Positions 47,166-54,949 of a stretch of 64,000 nucleotides of DNA are shown here, one piece after another. How positions within the stretch are numbered: position 1 is the stretch's first letter; each line of letters opens with the position of its first letter. Source of the stretch: Leptospira biflexa serovar Patoc strain 'Patoc 1 (Paris)' (GTDB taxonomy: Bacteria; Spirochaetota; Leptospiria; Leptospirales; Leptospiraceae); NCBI RefSeq assembly GCF_000017685.1, contig NC_010602.1, forward strand, positions 2,187,501 to 2,251,500, in the 5' to 3' direction. The notes beneath the pieces are model-generated. The model ran no database searches and was not told the DNA's origin. It saw nothing but the letters and a program-made list of their open reading frames with translations. The translations under genes were made by a program, and so were the position numbers.

Positions 47166-48752
47166 CTAGCGAAAATCTTCAAGTCGGATGTCTGGAAAGG
47201 CATTGTTTTCGGATTCGGCCGCTTCCAGAACCTGCCAATCGACAGGCCCCGTGAGCATGGCATCCAATGCCAAAAACAGATTGGTATGTACATTGGTGCG
47301 GCGGATCGCATAGTCCACCATGGTTCCCGTCTTCATGATAAAGGCCCAGTCACTACTTTGCAAAAGAAGTAACTCACGGCCCATTTGTTTTAAGATGCGG
47401 ATTTGGTCCTCTGTACCAGACGCAAATTCGTGAACTCGTTTGTGCATCCGAATACTCAGGTCATGGATGAGAGGGTAAATCCAATCATTGGTTTCGTTCA
47501 GCCAAACCTCTCCATACCCGTTTTCTCCCCAACTTGACATCTTCATTTCCACAGATTGGACCCGTGGCAGTGCCCTCGCCGCTTCTAAGGGATGAGAGAG
47601 TTTGATGGTGTTTTGGTTGAAGTGGATTTTTTTGAATAAAAACTCGATGAACTGTGGACCTTCATACCACCAGTGACCGTATAACTCAGCATCATACGGA
47701 GATACTACAACTGACGGCTGTTTGTTTGACTCGAATAAGTGTTCTGCTTGCCTGATCCGATTCCGTAAAAAATCTTCGGCATGGTTTCCTGCCGCCTCCA
47801 TCGCCCAATCCGGGTGGTAGTATCCTTTGTCGGAAGTTTTTCCCGTGATGCGGAAGTATTTGATACTGGTATTGATGCGAATCCCATTGGAGTTAAGAAA
47901 GGGTGAGATTTCCTCCCATGGAAGGTCATGCCCAATGTCACGGTAGTATTCTCTGTATCGAAAATCTCCAGGGTATCCGTCAATGGAACTCCAAACTTGT
48001 TTGCTACTTTCCGGATCACGCCCAAAGGCAAACACCCCATACCCCACTTCGACGGGTGCATACACTCCAAACTTAGGCCTTGGGTTGGCGTGTGTGATCC
48101 CATGTGTGTCCACAAAGAAGTAACGAAAACCTTCGCGGTCGAGTTCCTCTTCTAATCTTTCCGTGTACCCACATTCGGAAAGCCAGATCCCTTTTGGGTC
48201 TCGGCCCCAAATCCTTCGAAAGGTCCTTCGTCCATTTTTCAATTGGGAACGAAAAACAGACGGTTCTGAATCATAGAATGGTAAAAAGGCATGGGTGGCA
48301 GGGCTTGTCATGGCTTCCAGTTCCCCAGATTCGATAAATGGTAAAAATAACTGCGTCAAATCACCTTTCGTTTCTTCAAAGATGGATTCGGTATCGATAA
48401 AATGTTCCAGGTAACGGGTTGCCAAATAATGAAGGTGAGGATCCAATTTGGTTCTTTTGGTTTCCTGTTTGGCTAAGGATATCAGGTTTTGAATGTACTT
48501 TCGAAATTGGTTTTGTAAGTACGGGTCTGTCATCATGAGAGACAGGGTCGGAGTGAAAGACATGGTGATCCGAAACGGAACGGATTCGTTTTTTAAATTC
48601 CGAAAGACACGGACAAGTGGGATGTATGTTTCCAGGATGGCTTCATTGAACCAGTTTTCTTCAATAAAAGGAGTGTCATAACCTGGGTGCCTAACAAATG
48701 GTAGGTGGGCATGAAGGACAAACACCAAATGCCCTTTGATGGTTGGTTTCAT
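47166..48752 (-). CDS. GH57-family glycogen branching enzyme-like protein
   Basis: The 528-residue protein has the GH57 (beta/alpha)7 start GHLVFVLHAHLPFVRHPG. The nucleophile is in IWLSECGY (Glu193) and the acid/base in SPYDAELYGHWWYEG (Asp354). A C-terminal helical DUF1957-type domain contains the SSWGENGYGEVWL tract. Family members form alpha-1,6 branches in glycogen-like glucan. No signal peptide is present, so it is cytosolic. It overlaps the upstream DUF4912 gene by 4 nt, a frequent pairing. Confidence 0.9.
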   Translation of the reverse strand: MKPTIKGHLVFVLHAHLPFVRHPGYDTPFIEENWFNEAILETYIPLVRVFRNLKNESVPFRITMSFTPTLSLMMTDPYLQNQFRKYIQNLISLAKQETKRTKLDPHLHYLATRYLEHFIDTESIFEETKGDLTQLFLPFIESGELEAMTSPATHAFLPFYDSEPSVFRSQLKNGRRTFRRIWGRDPKGIWLSECGYTERLEEELDREGFRYFFVDTHGITHANPRPKFGVYAPVEVGYGVFAFGRDPESSKQVWSSIDGYPGDFRYREYYRDIGHDLPWEEISPFLNSNGIRINTSIKYFRITGKTSDKGYYHPDWAMEAAGNHAEDFLRNRIRQAEHLFESNKQPSVVVSPYDAELYGHWWYEGPQFIEFLFKKIHFNQNTIKLSHPLEAARALPRVQSVEMKMSSWGENGYGEVWLNETNDWIYPLIHDLSIRMHKRVHEFASGTEDQIRILKQMGRELLLLQSSDWAFIMKTGTMVDYAIRRTNVHTNLFLALDAMLTGPVDWQVLEAAESENNAFPDIRLEDFR

Positions 48753-49528
48753 CCGAAAAATCCCTTTCCGGAACCTGATCCATTGGCGAAGGGAAAATTC
48801 TCATTGGATTTTGGATTGGGATTCGGACTTGGTTGGGTTCCATCGTTTCTCGGATGTACATAATACCCACTTGGGTTTTCCTCTCGAAAGTAGTACTCAC
48901 CAGAAGGACTTTTCACAACTTGCCCCTCTTCGATCCATTGGGGATGGATCCATTCCTTGTCCAATCGAAAGGACTCGGTGCCTTGTGGCAGATCCTTTCC
49001 TCTTGCATGCAAACAAGGGATTTCCGTTTTCTGAAACGAAACAAAAATCGTACATTGGACCATTCGAACAGGAAACATAAATTTCAAATAATAGGATTCA
49101 GTAAAAGGAGGAAGGTCATACCATTCCACTCGGTCACTGCCAAATACATTTTGGTATTCCACTTTCAAACGAAACCTAAGGCCATCTGTATTTTTGGCAT
49201 CCAATTCAGAGGTGATCCGTTCCAATGTTTGTTTTGAAAATTTCCAAAAAACAAATGTTTCTTTAGGGGAACGGACAAGGACTTTGATTAGGTCATCTGT
49301 TGGGAAATTCGGATGTTTTGTGAAATTGGAATCATTGTAAATTTTGGGAAGGGATGGGGAAAACGTGGGAGGCGAGTTTGGAAGAGAACTGTCCACAGCT
49401 TGCGACTTCTTTTTTTTCGAAGCAGTCGTCTTTACTTTCTTTTTGGCAGCAGGAGTGTTTGTTATTTTTCGCTTTTTTTCAATCGCGTTTTTTTTCACAC
49501 CATCCAGTTTCTTTTTTTCTTCTGCCAT
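48749..49528 (-). CDS. DUF4912 protein with Lys-rich N-terminus
   Basis: The protein has about 259 residues. A Lys/Ala-rich, histone-H1-like N-terminal stretch of some 50 residues is followed by a DUF4912 domain (IKVLVRSPKETFVFWKFSKQTL and YYLKFMFPVRMVQCTIFVSF). The tail is Pro/Asn/Gly-rich. DUF4912 genes are commonly linked to GH57 branching enzymes, and the domain may bind glucan. ATG 49528 is chosen; ATG 49555 is an alternative with GAAGGGGG directly before it. The function is inferred from context only. Confidence 0.78.
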   Translation of the reverse strand: MAEEKKKLDGVKKNAIEKKRKITNTPAAKKKVKTTASKKKKSQAVDSSLPNSPPTFSPSLPKIYNDSNFTKHPNFPTDDLIKVLVRSPKETFVFWKFSKQTLERITSELDAKNTDGLRFRLKVEYQNVFGSDRVEWYDLPPFTESYYLKFMFPVRMVQCTIFVSFQKTEIPCLHARGKDLPQGTESFRLDKEWIHPQWIEEGQVVKSPSGEYYFREENPSGYYVHPRNDGTQPSPNPNPKSNENFPFANGSGSGKGFFG

Positions 49529-49632
49529 ACCTAAGAGGAGTACGCCTCGAAACATCCCCCTTCAATTCTTTTTTATTTGACGTTAGCTTTTTTTCCAAAA
49601 TACAATCATTCCATACCAAATTGGGACAAACT

Positions 49633-49920
49633 ATGAAAATCAATTATACTTGGAAACACTTAGACCGATCCGAAGCCGCTGAAAACTATGCGGATGAAAA
49701 ACTAGAACGAGTGACAAAATTCGTTCAAAAAATTGTTTCGTGCGAAGTTTCCTTTGAAACCATCCATGGGGAAATCCACGCTAACCTCAAGTTAAATGCT
49801 GATGGAAACAACTTTAACGCACACAACCAAGACAAAGACATTTACGTTTGTATTGATGGTTTAGAAGACAAAATCATTTCACAAACAAGCAAACACCACG
49901 ATAAAAAAAGCCAACACTAA
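49633..49920 (+). CDS. Short ribosome hibernation promoting factor
   Basis: The 95-residue protein has the HPF/RaiA fold: MKINYTWKHLDRSEAAENYADEKLERVTKFV, a beta hairpin with HANLKLNADG, and DIYVCIDGLEDKI. It lacks the C-terminal dimerisation domain of long HPF. Such proteins bind the 30S subunit and silence ribosomes in stress. A frame extending upstream to 49354 is antisense to the DUF4912 gene and is rejected. Confidence 0.9.
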   Translation: MKINYTWKHLDRSEAAENYADEKLERVTKFVQKIVSCEVSFETIHGEIHANLKLNADGNNFNAHNQDKDIYVCIDGLEDKIISQTSKHHDKKSQH

Positions 49921-49926
49921 TCTCTC

Positions 49927-50800
49927 ATGATCCAGAAGTCGGAAGAAGCACTCACCTACCTTGGAAGTGGTGAGTTTCAAACAGCAAAATCGATCTATTC
50001 TGTGCTTCTGGATCGAGATCCCGAAGACATATCCACGATCAGTGGATTTTATATCTCCAGTTTTTGGGACCACCGACTGGATCTCATTCTAAAAACCAGA
50101 GAAGGAAAAGAACGAGGAAAACTCCTCCTCCAACTTTTTTTCCGACTTTGAATCCGAGATTCGCAAACGTGGATTCCAAAACACTGATAGTTTTTTTGTC
50201 ACACAAGATTGTATCTTAAAAGAAGCAAGAGACCACCTAAAACTTGCCTACCAATGGGAAGGGTCCAATGCCCTCGACAAAGAGCTATTAGGTGACCTTG
50301 CCAGAAGCCTTATCAAAATCCAAGACTATACCATGGCGATCGAAGTCCTTCTTTACGGTGGGAACAAACAATCCCCAGTGCTTTTGTATTATTTGGCAGA
50401 ATCCCAAGTGATGACAGGGAATGAACGAGATGGGATTGAAAATTACCGCACTGCCTTCTTAAATGACCCGCAACTTTTCCCCCATACCTTGGTGCGTTGG
50501 CCACCCATGGTCGACCTCATCCTAAAGGCAAAACGTCTCTCAGAAAAAGAAGAAGAGACAAAGGAACTTGTGCCTGTCCTTGCCTGGAGAGAAGGCCTCT
50601 TTCGCTCAGGTCAAAAAAAAGACGAAGCCACGATCCAAATTTGGTATGGTGAATTAAAACGACTCACTGACAGTAAAGAAAGGAGTGGTGGGAGTTTTCG
50701 ATTGGAAGCAAGGATCGAACAGTTTGCCCTCGCCATCGTTTCCTCTGCCGACGAGATCCGTTCGAGGGATGCCTTTCTCTTTGCCAAAAACTTAGTCTAA
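49927..50800 (+). pseudogene. TPR-like protein gene interrupted by a +1 frameshift in a T7 run
   Basis: The first frame (49927-50151, 74 residues) contains a TPR-like start (EEALTYLGSGEFQTAKSIYSVLL) and ends soon after seven T at 50135-50141. The next frame is open from that run to TAA at 50800, with continuing TPR-like sequence (LLYYLAESQVMTGNERDGIENYRTAF). Removing one T joins them into one protein of about 290 residues. It may be a real mutation, slippage in a homopolymer, or a sequencing error. It lies 6 nt after the HPF gene. Confidence 0.7.
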
Positions 50801-50815
50801 CAGACGCTTTTCGGC

Positions 50816-50848
50816 AAAAAAAATTTTGGCTTTTGGAATACAAAAGCC
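50816..50848 (-). terminator. Terminator of the ECF sigma/anti-sigma operon
   Basis: On the minus strand GGCTTTTG and CAAAAGCC form a perfect 8-bp stem with a 5-nt loop, followed by AAAA and then eight T. It lies about 20 nt after the stop at 50866. Confidence 0.7.
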
Positions 50849-50865
50849 CGATTTGAGATTTCTGT

Positions 50866-51420
50866 TTAACGTTCTACTGATTCGATGAGAAGGTGGAGTT
50901 CTTCCGCGGCCGCATCTCTACCCGTTTTTGAGTAGTAGAGTTCGAGTTCACGAAGTCCATACACAGAACCTGGAGCCGAACGTAAGTGGTCGAGTAAAAC
51001 ACGTTTTTGGTAGGATTCACTTAAATCAATGCTTGTGGGTTCGTATTGGTAGTTGTTTTGTTCAATCACAACTCCCGCAGAATCATTTTTGGTAAAGGTT
51101 GTTTCCGATTGGGTTCGGTTCATTAAAACAAACACCAAACTCACTGCCATCACAGCAGAAAAGGAATACTGAACCGTTCGATTTTCGATGAGGTCACGCA
51201 AAGAGAAGGAGGATTTGGTCGTGGGTTGATCGATGGAAACCGATTCTAAAAGATTGAGTAACCGGACATCAAAGTCCTTGGACATTCTAGGGAGGATGGT
51301 ATCTTCCTTTTCTTTTAAGTGTTGGAAAAAGGAACAAATTTTGTTCTCAAGGACCACGGAATCAGTGTCTTCTGGGAAGAGACCTGGGTATTGTGCACGA
51401 AACCAATCTTTTAAATTCAT
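50866..51420 (-). CDS. Putative membrane anti-sigma factor
   Basis: The 184-residue protein has a cytosolic N-terminal part of about 85 residues, one membrane segment near residues 85-102 (YSFSAVMAVSLVFVLM) and an 80-residue outer part. The start ATG 51420 lies 4 nt after the ECF sigma stop. That position and the single-span layout fit an anti-sigma factor. A zinc-type HxxxCxxC motif is not evident, so it would be of a different class. This is inference from context. Confidence 0.68.
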   Translation of the reverse strand: MNLKDWFRAQYPGLFPEDTDSVVLENKICSFFQHLKEKEDTILPRMSKDFDVRLLNLLESVSIDQPTTKSSFSLRDLIENRTVQYSFSAVMAVSLVFVLMNRTQSETTFTKNDSAGVVIEQNNYQYEPTSIDLSESYQKRVLLDHLRSAPGSVYGLRELELYYSKTGRDAAAEELHLLIESVER

Positions 51421-51424
51421 AAAC

Positions 51425-52030
51425 CTATTTTTCAAAGAACCCCTCTCCCTTTTCATCTTTCTGGATGAGGTGCTTTAAAAACTCCTTCGCCTTAAAGAGA
51501 CGGCTCTTCACAGTCCCTACATTACATTCCATGATCTCGGCAATTTCGTTATAAGAAAGATTTTCAAAATAACGAAGTTCGAGCACTTGTTTGTAGGAAT
51601 CTTCTAAGAGAGCAATCTTACTCATTAGATAACTGGATTCCTCAGAAAGTTCCAATTTTTTTTCATATCCGACACGAGAATCCACAAATTGGTTATCCCC
51701 TGAGTCATCCATGGGTTTTTCGCGACCCCGTTTTTTTTTGGCGAGTAAATCCTTGGACTTATTCACCACAATGCGGTAGAGCCAGGTGTAAACACCCGCT
51801 TCGGCACGGAAATTTTGAATGGATTTGTAACCAGAAATGAGAGCATCTTGGACAATGTCTTCGGCGTCATCGCCATCTTTGACCATGGAAACTGCTTTTC
51901 GGAAAAGTCTCTCTCGGAACGGAGAGACAAGTGTCATGTAGGCAGTCGGATCCCCTGCTTTGATTTTTTGGAGGAGGATTTTTTCCTTCTCACGCAGGGT
52001 CATGTTTTTGCCTTCTAAGGGTCTTGACAT
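51425..52030 (-). CDS. ECF RNA polymerase sigma factor (RpoE-like)
   Basis: The 201-residue protein has region 2 with DDAEDIVQDALISGYKSIQNFRAEAGVYTWLYRIVVNKSKDLL and region 4 with YNEIAEIMECNVGTVKSRLFKAKEFL. This is a canonical RpoE/SigW type. Two starts are possible, ATG 52030 and ATG 52003; the second has AGAAGG about 7 nt upstream. The downstream membrane protein is the likely anti-sigma. A separate ECF gene lies at 16628. Confidence 0.92.
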   Translation of the reverse strand: MSRPLEGKNMTLREKEKILLQKIKAGDPTAYMTLVSPFRERLFRKAVSMVKDGDDAEDIVQDALISGYKSIQNFRAEAGVYTWLYRIVVNKSKDLLAKKKRGREKPMDDSGDNQFVDSRVGYEKKLELSEESSYLMSKIALLEDSYKQVLELRYFENLSYNEIAEIMECNVGTVKSRLFKAKEFLKHLIQKDEKGEGFFEK

Positions 52031-52090
52031 CAGAACCTAGAATTTCGAAACCGATAAATCAATCAATGTTTTTCGGTATCTGCTGGCAGT

Positions 52091-53935
52091 TTAGATTCTA
52101 TGGAACATGGTCTCTAAGTCTTTTCTTGTGAGTTTGATGAGGGTGGGCCGACCATGCGGGCAAAGGGAAGGGTTTTCACAATAGGAAAGCCTTTGTAAGA
52201 GTTCGCCAATGATGGGATCAGAGACCTGGTCCCCTTTTTTGATGGCCGACCGACAGGCGACACATTTTGCCATCTCATCATACAACTCTTTCTCTTCTGG
52301 GTCCTTGGATTTGAATCGTTCCCAAAGGTCGAGGATGGTTTCTGTTTCTTTCCCTGGATCGATATAAGACGGAACCTCGCGGATGAGGATGGTGCCACCA
52401 GAGAATGGTTCGAGTGTGATCCCAAGTTCAGAAAACCGATGTTTTTCTGCGATCATCTCCTCTGCTTCCTCTTTTGTGAGCTCGAGTCGGATGGGTGTGA
52501 GTAAACTTTGGGATTTGTAGGCTTTCGATTTTAAATCACGTAGAACCTCTTCGTAACGAATCCGTTCGTGGGCTGTGTGTTGGTCGATGATGTAGAGCCC
52601 GTCTTCTGCTTCCGCCAAAATAAAGGTTTCAAAAATCACTCCATAGTGTTTTTTCGGAACAAACAAATTGTGTTTGGTCAGATTGTCACCGAGTAAATGT
52701 AAGTTTGTTCCGGCACCAATCCCATCCAAAGAAAAACCGGCCCTTCCCTCAATGGAACTTGGTCCGAGAAGTGGGTTTCCTTCTTCATTTTGACTCCCCC
52801 ACACGGCTTGTCCTCTGCCCGCCATCCCAAAGCCAAACCCAGGACCTCCCATTGACATACCTTCACCACCAAACTGTGATTTGTCGGCCGATGAATGGTA
52901 TGGTATGGGCATGGAAAGCCTACGTCTCATTTCTAAAAATTCAACAGGGGTTGAGGTACGTAAAACTTCTGTGATCCCTTGGAATAAGATCCCCGTGATG
53001 GTTTCTTCTGATAAAAACCGAACTTCTTTTTTTTGGGGGTGGACATTCACATCCACAAACTCACGAGGCAGATCAAAAAACAAAAAGGCATACGGAAAGG
53101 CACCACTTGGTAATAATTCCCCGTAACAACGTTTCAAAATTTGGGCTGAAAATTTGAGTTCCACCGAACGGTTGTTCACGAAAAAAAACTGGCCCATCCG
53201 AGAAGATTTGTAAAAATCTGGATGAGAGATAAACCCACGTAAGGTCATTCCATTGCGGCTCGAGTGGACAGGCAAAAGATGGTCCCGAAGGTTTTCACCG
53301 TAAATCGAAAGCACCCGTTCCAAAGGTTCTTCTTTTTGGACATGGAACACTTCCTTTCCATTTTGTACATACCGAAACCCGATGGAAGGTTCGCCGAGTG
53401 CCATGGTTTGGACTCGGGTTCTGTTTTTTTTCTCTTCCCCCGATTCCGTTTTTAAGAACTTTCGCCTAACAGGCGTATTGTAGAATAAATCTTTGATTTC
53501 AATCTTTGTCCCTTGGAAAAATGGAATCTCTTCTTCCGATACCACCTTTCCTTCCTCTACTACCACACGTTGAGCCATGCGGTTTCCTTCTGTCCCTGAC
53601 TCAATCACAAGCCTTGAAACCGAGGCAATGGACGCAAGTGCCTCCCCCCGAAACCCAAAGGTGAAGAGGTGTTCTAAGTCGTGGAAGGTTTGGATTTTAC
53701 TTGTGGCATACCGTTTGATGGCAAGAGGCAAATCCTCTTTCGTAATCCCGTGCCCGTCGTCGGAAACAAGGATCCGGCCAAGGCCTGCGCTTTCGGTTGC
53801 AATTTCAATCTTCGAAGCACCCGCATCGATGGAATTTTCAATGAGTTCTTTTAGGATGGAATGAGTGGATTCAATGACTTCTCCCGCGGCAATTTGGTTG
53901 ATGAGGTCGGGAGAGAGGGAATGGATGATGCCCAT
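52091..53935 (-). CDS. mutL: DNA mismatch repair protein MutL
   Basis: The 614-residue protein has the GHKL ATPase motifs EIAAGEV-type start ([10 protein letters not shown]), [17 protein letters not shown] and FGFRGEAL. A middle DNA_mis_repair domain and a C-terminal dimerisation domain follow. [16 protein letters not shown] and CPHGRPT near the end fit an endonuclease-type MutL, though the DQHAAHER signature is read here as [12 protein letters not shown]. The ATG at 53935 is chosen over a TTG at 53944. It lies 34-44 nt after the PerR-like gene. Confidence 0.96.
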
Positions 53936-53978
53936 ATAGGGCAAGCTTGGGAGGGGAAACCTCCCTATCCATTACATT

Positions 53979-54353
53979 TTAGAGGGATTGGCAAGACGAA
54001 CAGGTGCCACTCACCACAATGTCTATGTGGTCTGCCACAAATCCCATGGCTTTCCAATCCGTATTGGCACTGAGTTGTAAGGCTGGGACATCAAGAACGG
54101 TACCACAAGACTTACAAATCAAATGCGAATGGTCATCCAGGAAGGCATCGTAACGAACCGAATCCGATTCAATATTGAGTTTGTTCACTAGATTGTGGTC
54201 TACCAAGTATTCCAAGGAATTGTAGACTGTGGCAAAACTGATTTTGTCTGCTTTGTCCCGAACTGACTCAAATACCATTTTTGCGGTTGGATGGTCGTGC
54301 CTGTCTTTTAGATCTTGTAAAATCAATTCTCTGTGTTTGGTCAATGCTTTCAT
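53979..54353 (-). CDS. Fur-family regulator, PerR-like
   Basis: The 124-residue winged-helix metalloregulator has HPTAKMVFESV (His21) and FATVYNSLEYLVDH in the DNA-binding part. Metal ligands are DAFLDDHSHL (Asp69, His75, His77) and Asp88. Two CxxC pairs (Cys80/Cys83, Cys118/Cys121) would hold structural zinc. Asp at the RYD position matches PerR rather than Fur, suggesting peroxide sensing through metal-catalysed His oxidation. It is divergent from a flavin reductase gene and upstream of mutL. Confidence 0.88.
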   Translation of the reverse strand: MKALTKHRELILQDLKDRHDHPTAKMVFESVRDKADKISFATVYNSLEYLVDHNLVNKLNIESDSVRYDAFLDDHSHLICKSCGTVLDVPALQLSANTDWKAMGFVADHIDIVVSGTCSSCQSL

Positions 54354-54459
54354 GGAGATGCCCTTTCCCTTATGAGACTCGTAAAATTATCAAAGGGTCA
54401 AATGGAATTTCGATTTTAGAATCCTTCCAGAAATTGATATTTGTCAATACGGAGTCATT

Positions 54460-54939
54460 ATGCCAGCATCCATCGACCAATTCAAAACCTCTCTTTCCCT
54501 ATGGGCATCCGGAGTTTCTGTCATCACCTACGGATCTTCTCACCAAAAAGGGGGAGTGACGGTTTCCAGTTTTTCTTCTGTTTCCTTAGAACCACCGTTA
54601 GTTTTATTCTGTTTGGCCAAACATTCCAAAGCAAAAGAGGCAATCGAATCGGCAGGAAACTTTGCAGTGAATATTCTTTCTTCCGAACAAAAACAAATTT
54701 CCGCTGATTTTGCTTCTGGTTCCCTGGACAAAGCGGTTGTTTTGGAAGGCCTAAACCCAGGGAAACTGTCCACCGGAGCCCCCATTTTGAATGGTTGTTT
54801 GGCTTCATTGGATTGCCTTGTGCACCAAATTTTGGATGCTGGCGACCATTGGATCTTCTTAGGCCAAGTGGAAGCAGTGGTCACAAAAGAAGGGTCTCCC
54901 CTCCTCTATTTCAATCGCAATTACCGGGAACTCGTTTAA
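54460..54939 (+). CDS. Flavin reductase-like FMN-binding protein
   Basis: The 159-residue protein is of the split-barrel flavin reductase family, with WASGVSVITYG, GVTVSSFSSVSLEPPLVLFCL, NFAVNILSSEQ and DHWIFLGQVEAV. It probably reduces FMN or FAD with NAD(P)H or serves as the reductase of a two-component monooxygenase; no oxygenase is nearby. It is 10 nt before purL and divergent from the PerR-like gene, so peroxide-linked control is possible. Confidence 0.88.
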   Translation: MPASIDQFKTSLSLWASGVSVITYGSSHQKGGVTVSSFSSVSLEPPLVLFCLAKHSKAKEAIESAGNFAVNILSSEQKQISADFASGSLDKAVVLEGLNPGKLSTGAPILNGCLASLDCLVHQILDAGDHWIFLGQVEAVVTKEGSPLLYFNRNYRELV

Positions 54940-54949
54940 GGAAACACAC

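Noticed and set aside
49354..49632. N-terminal extension of HPF
   Set aside because: The extension is antisense to the DUF4912 gene and the ATG at 49633 gives the normal family length.
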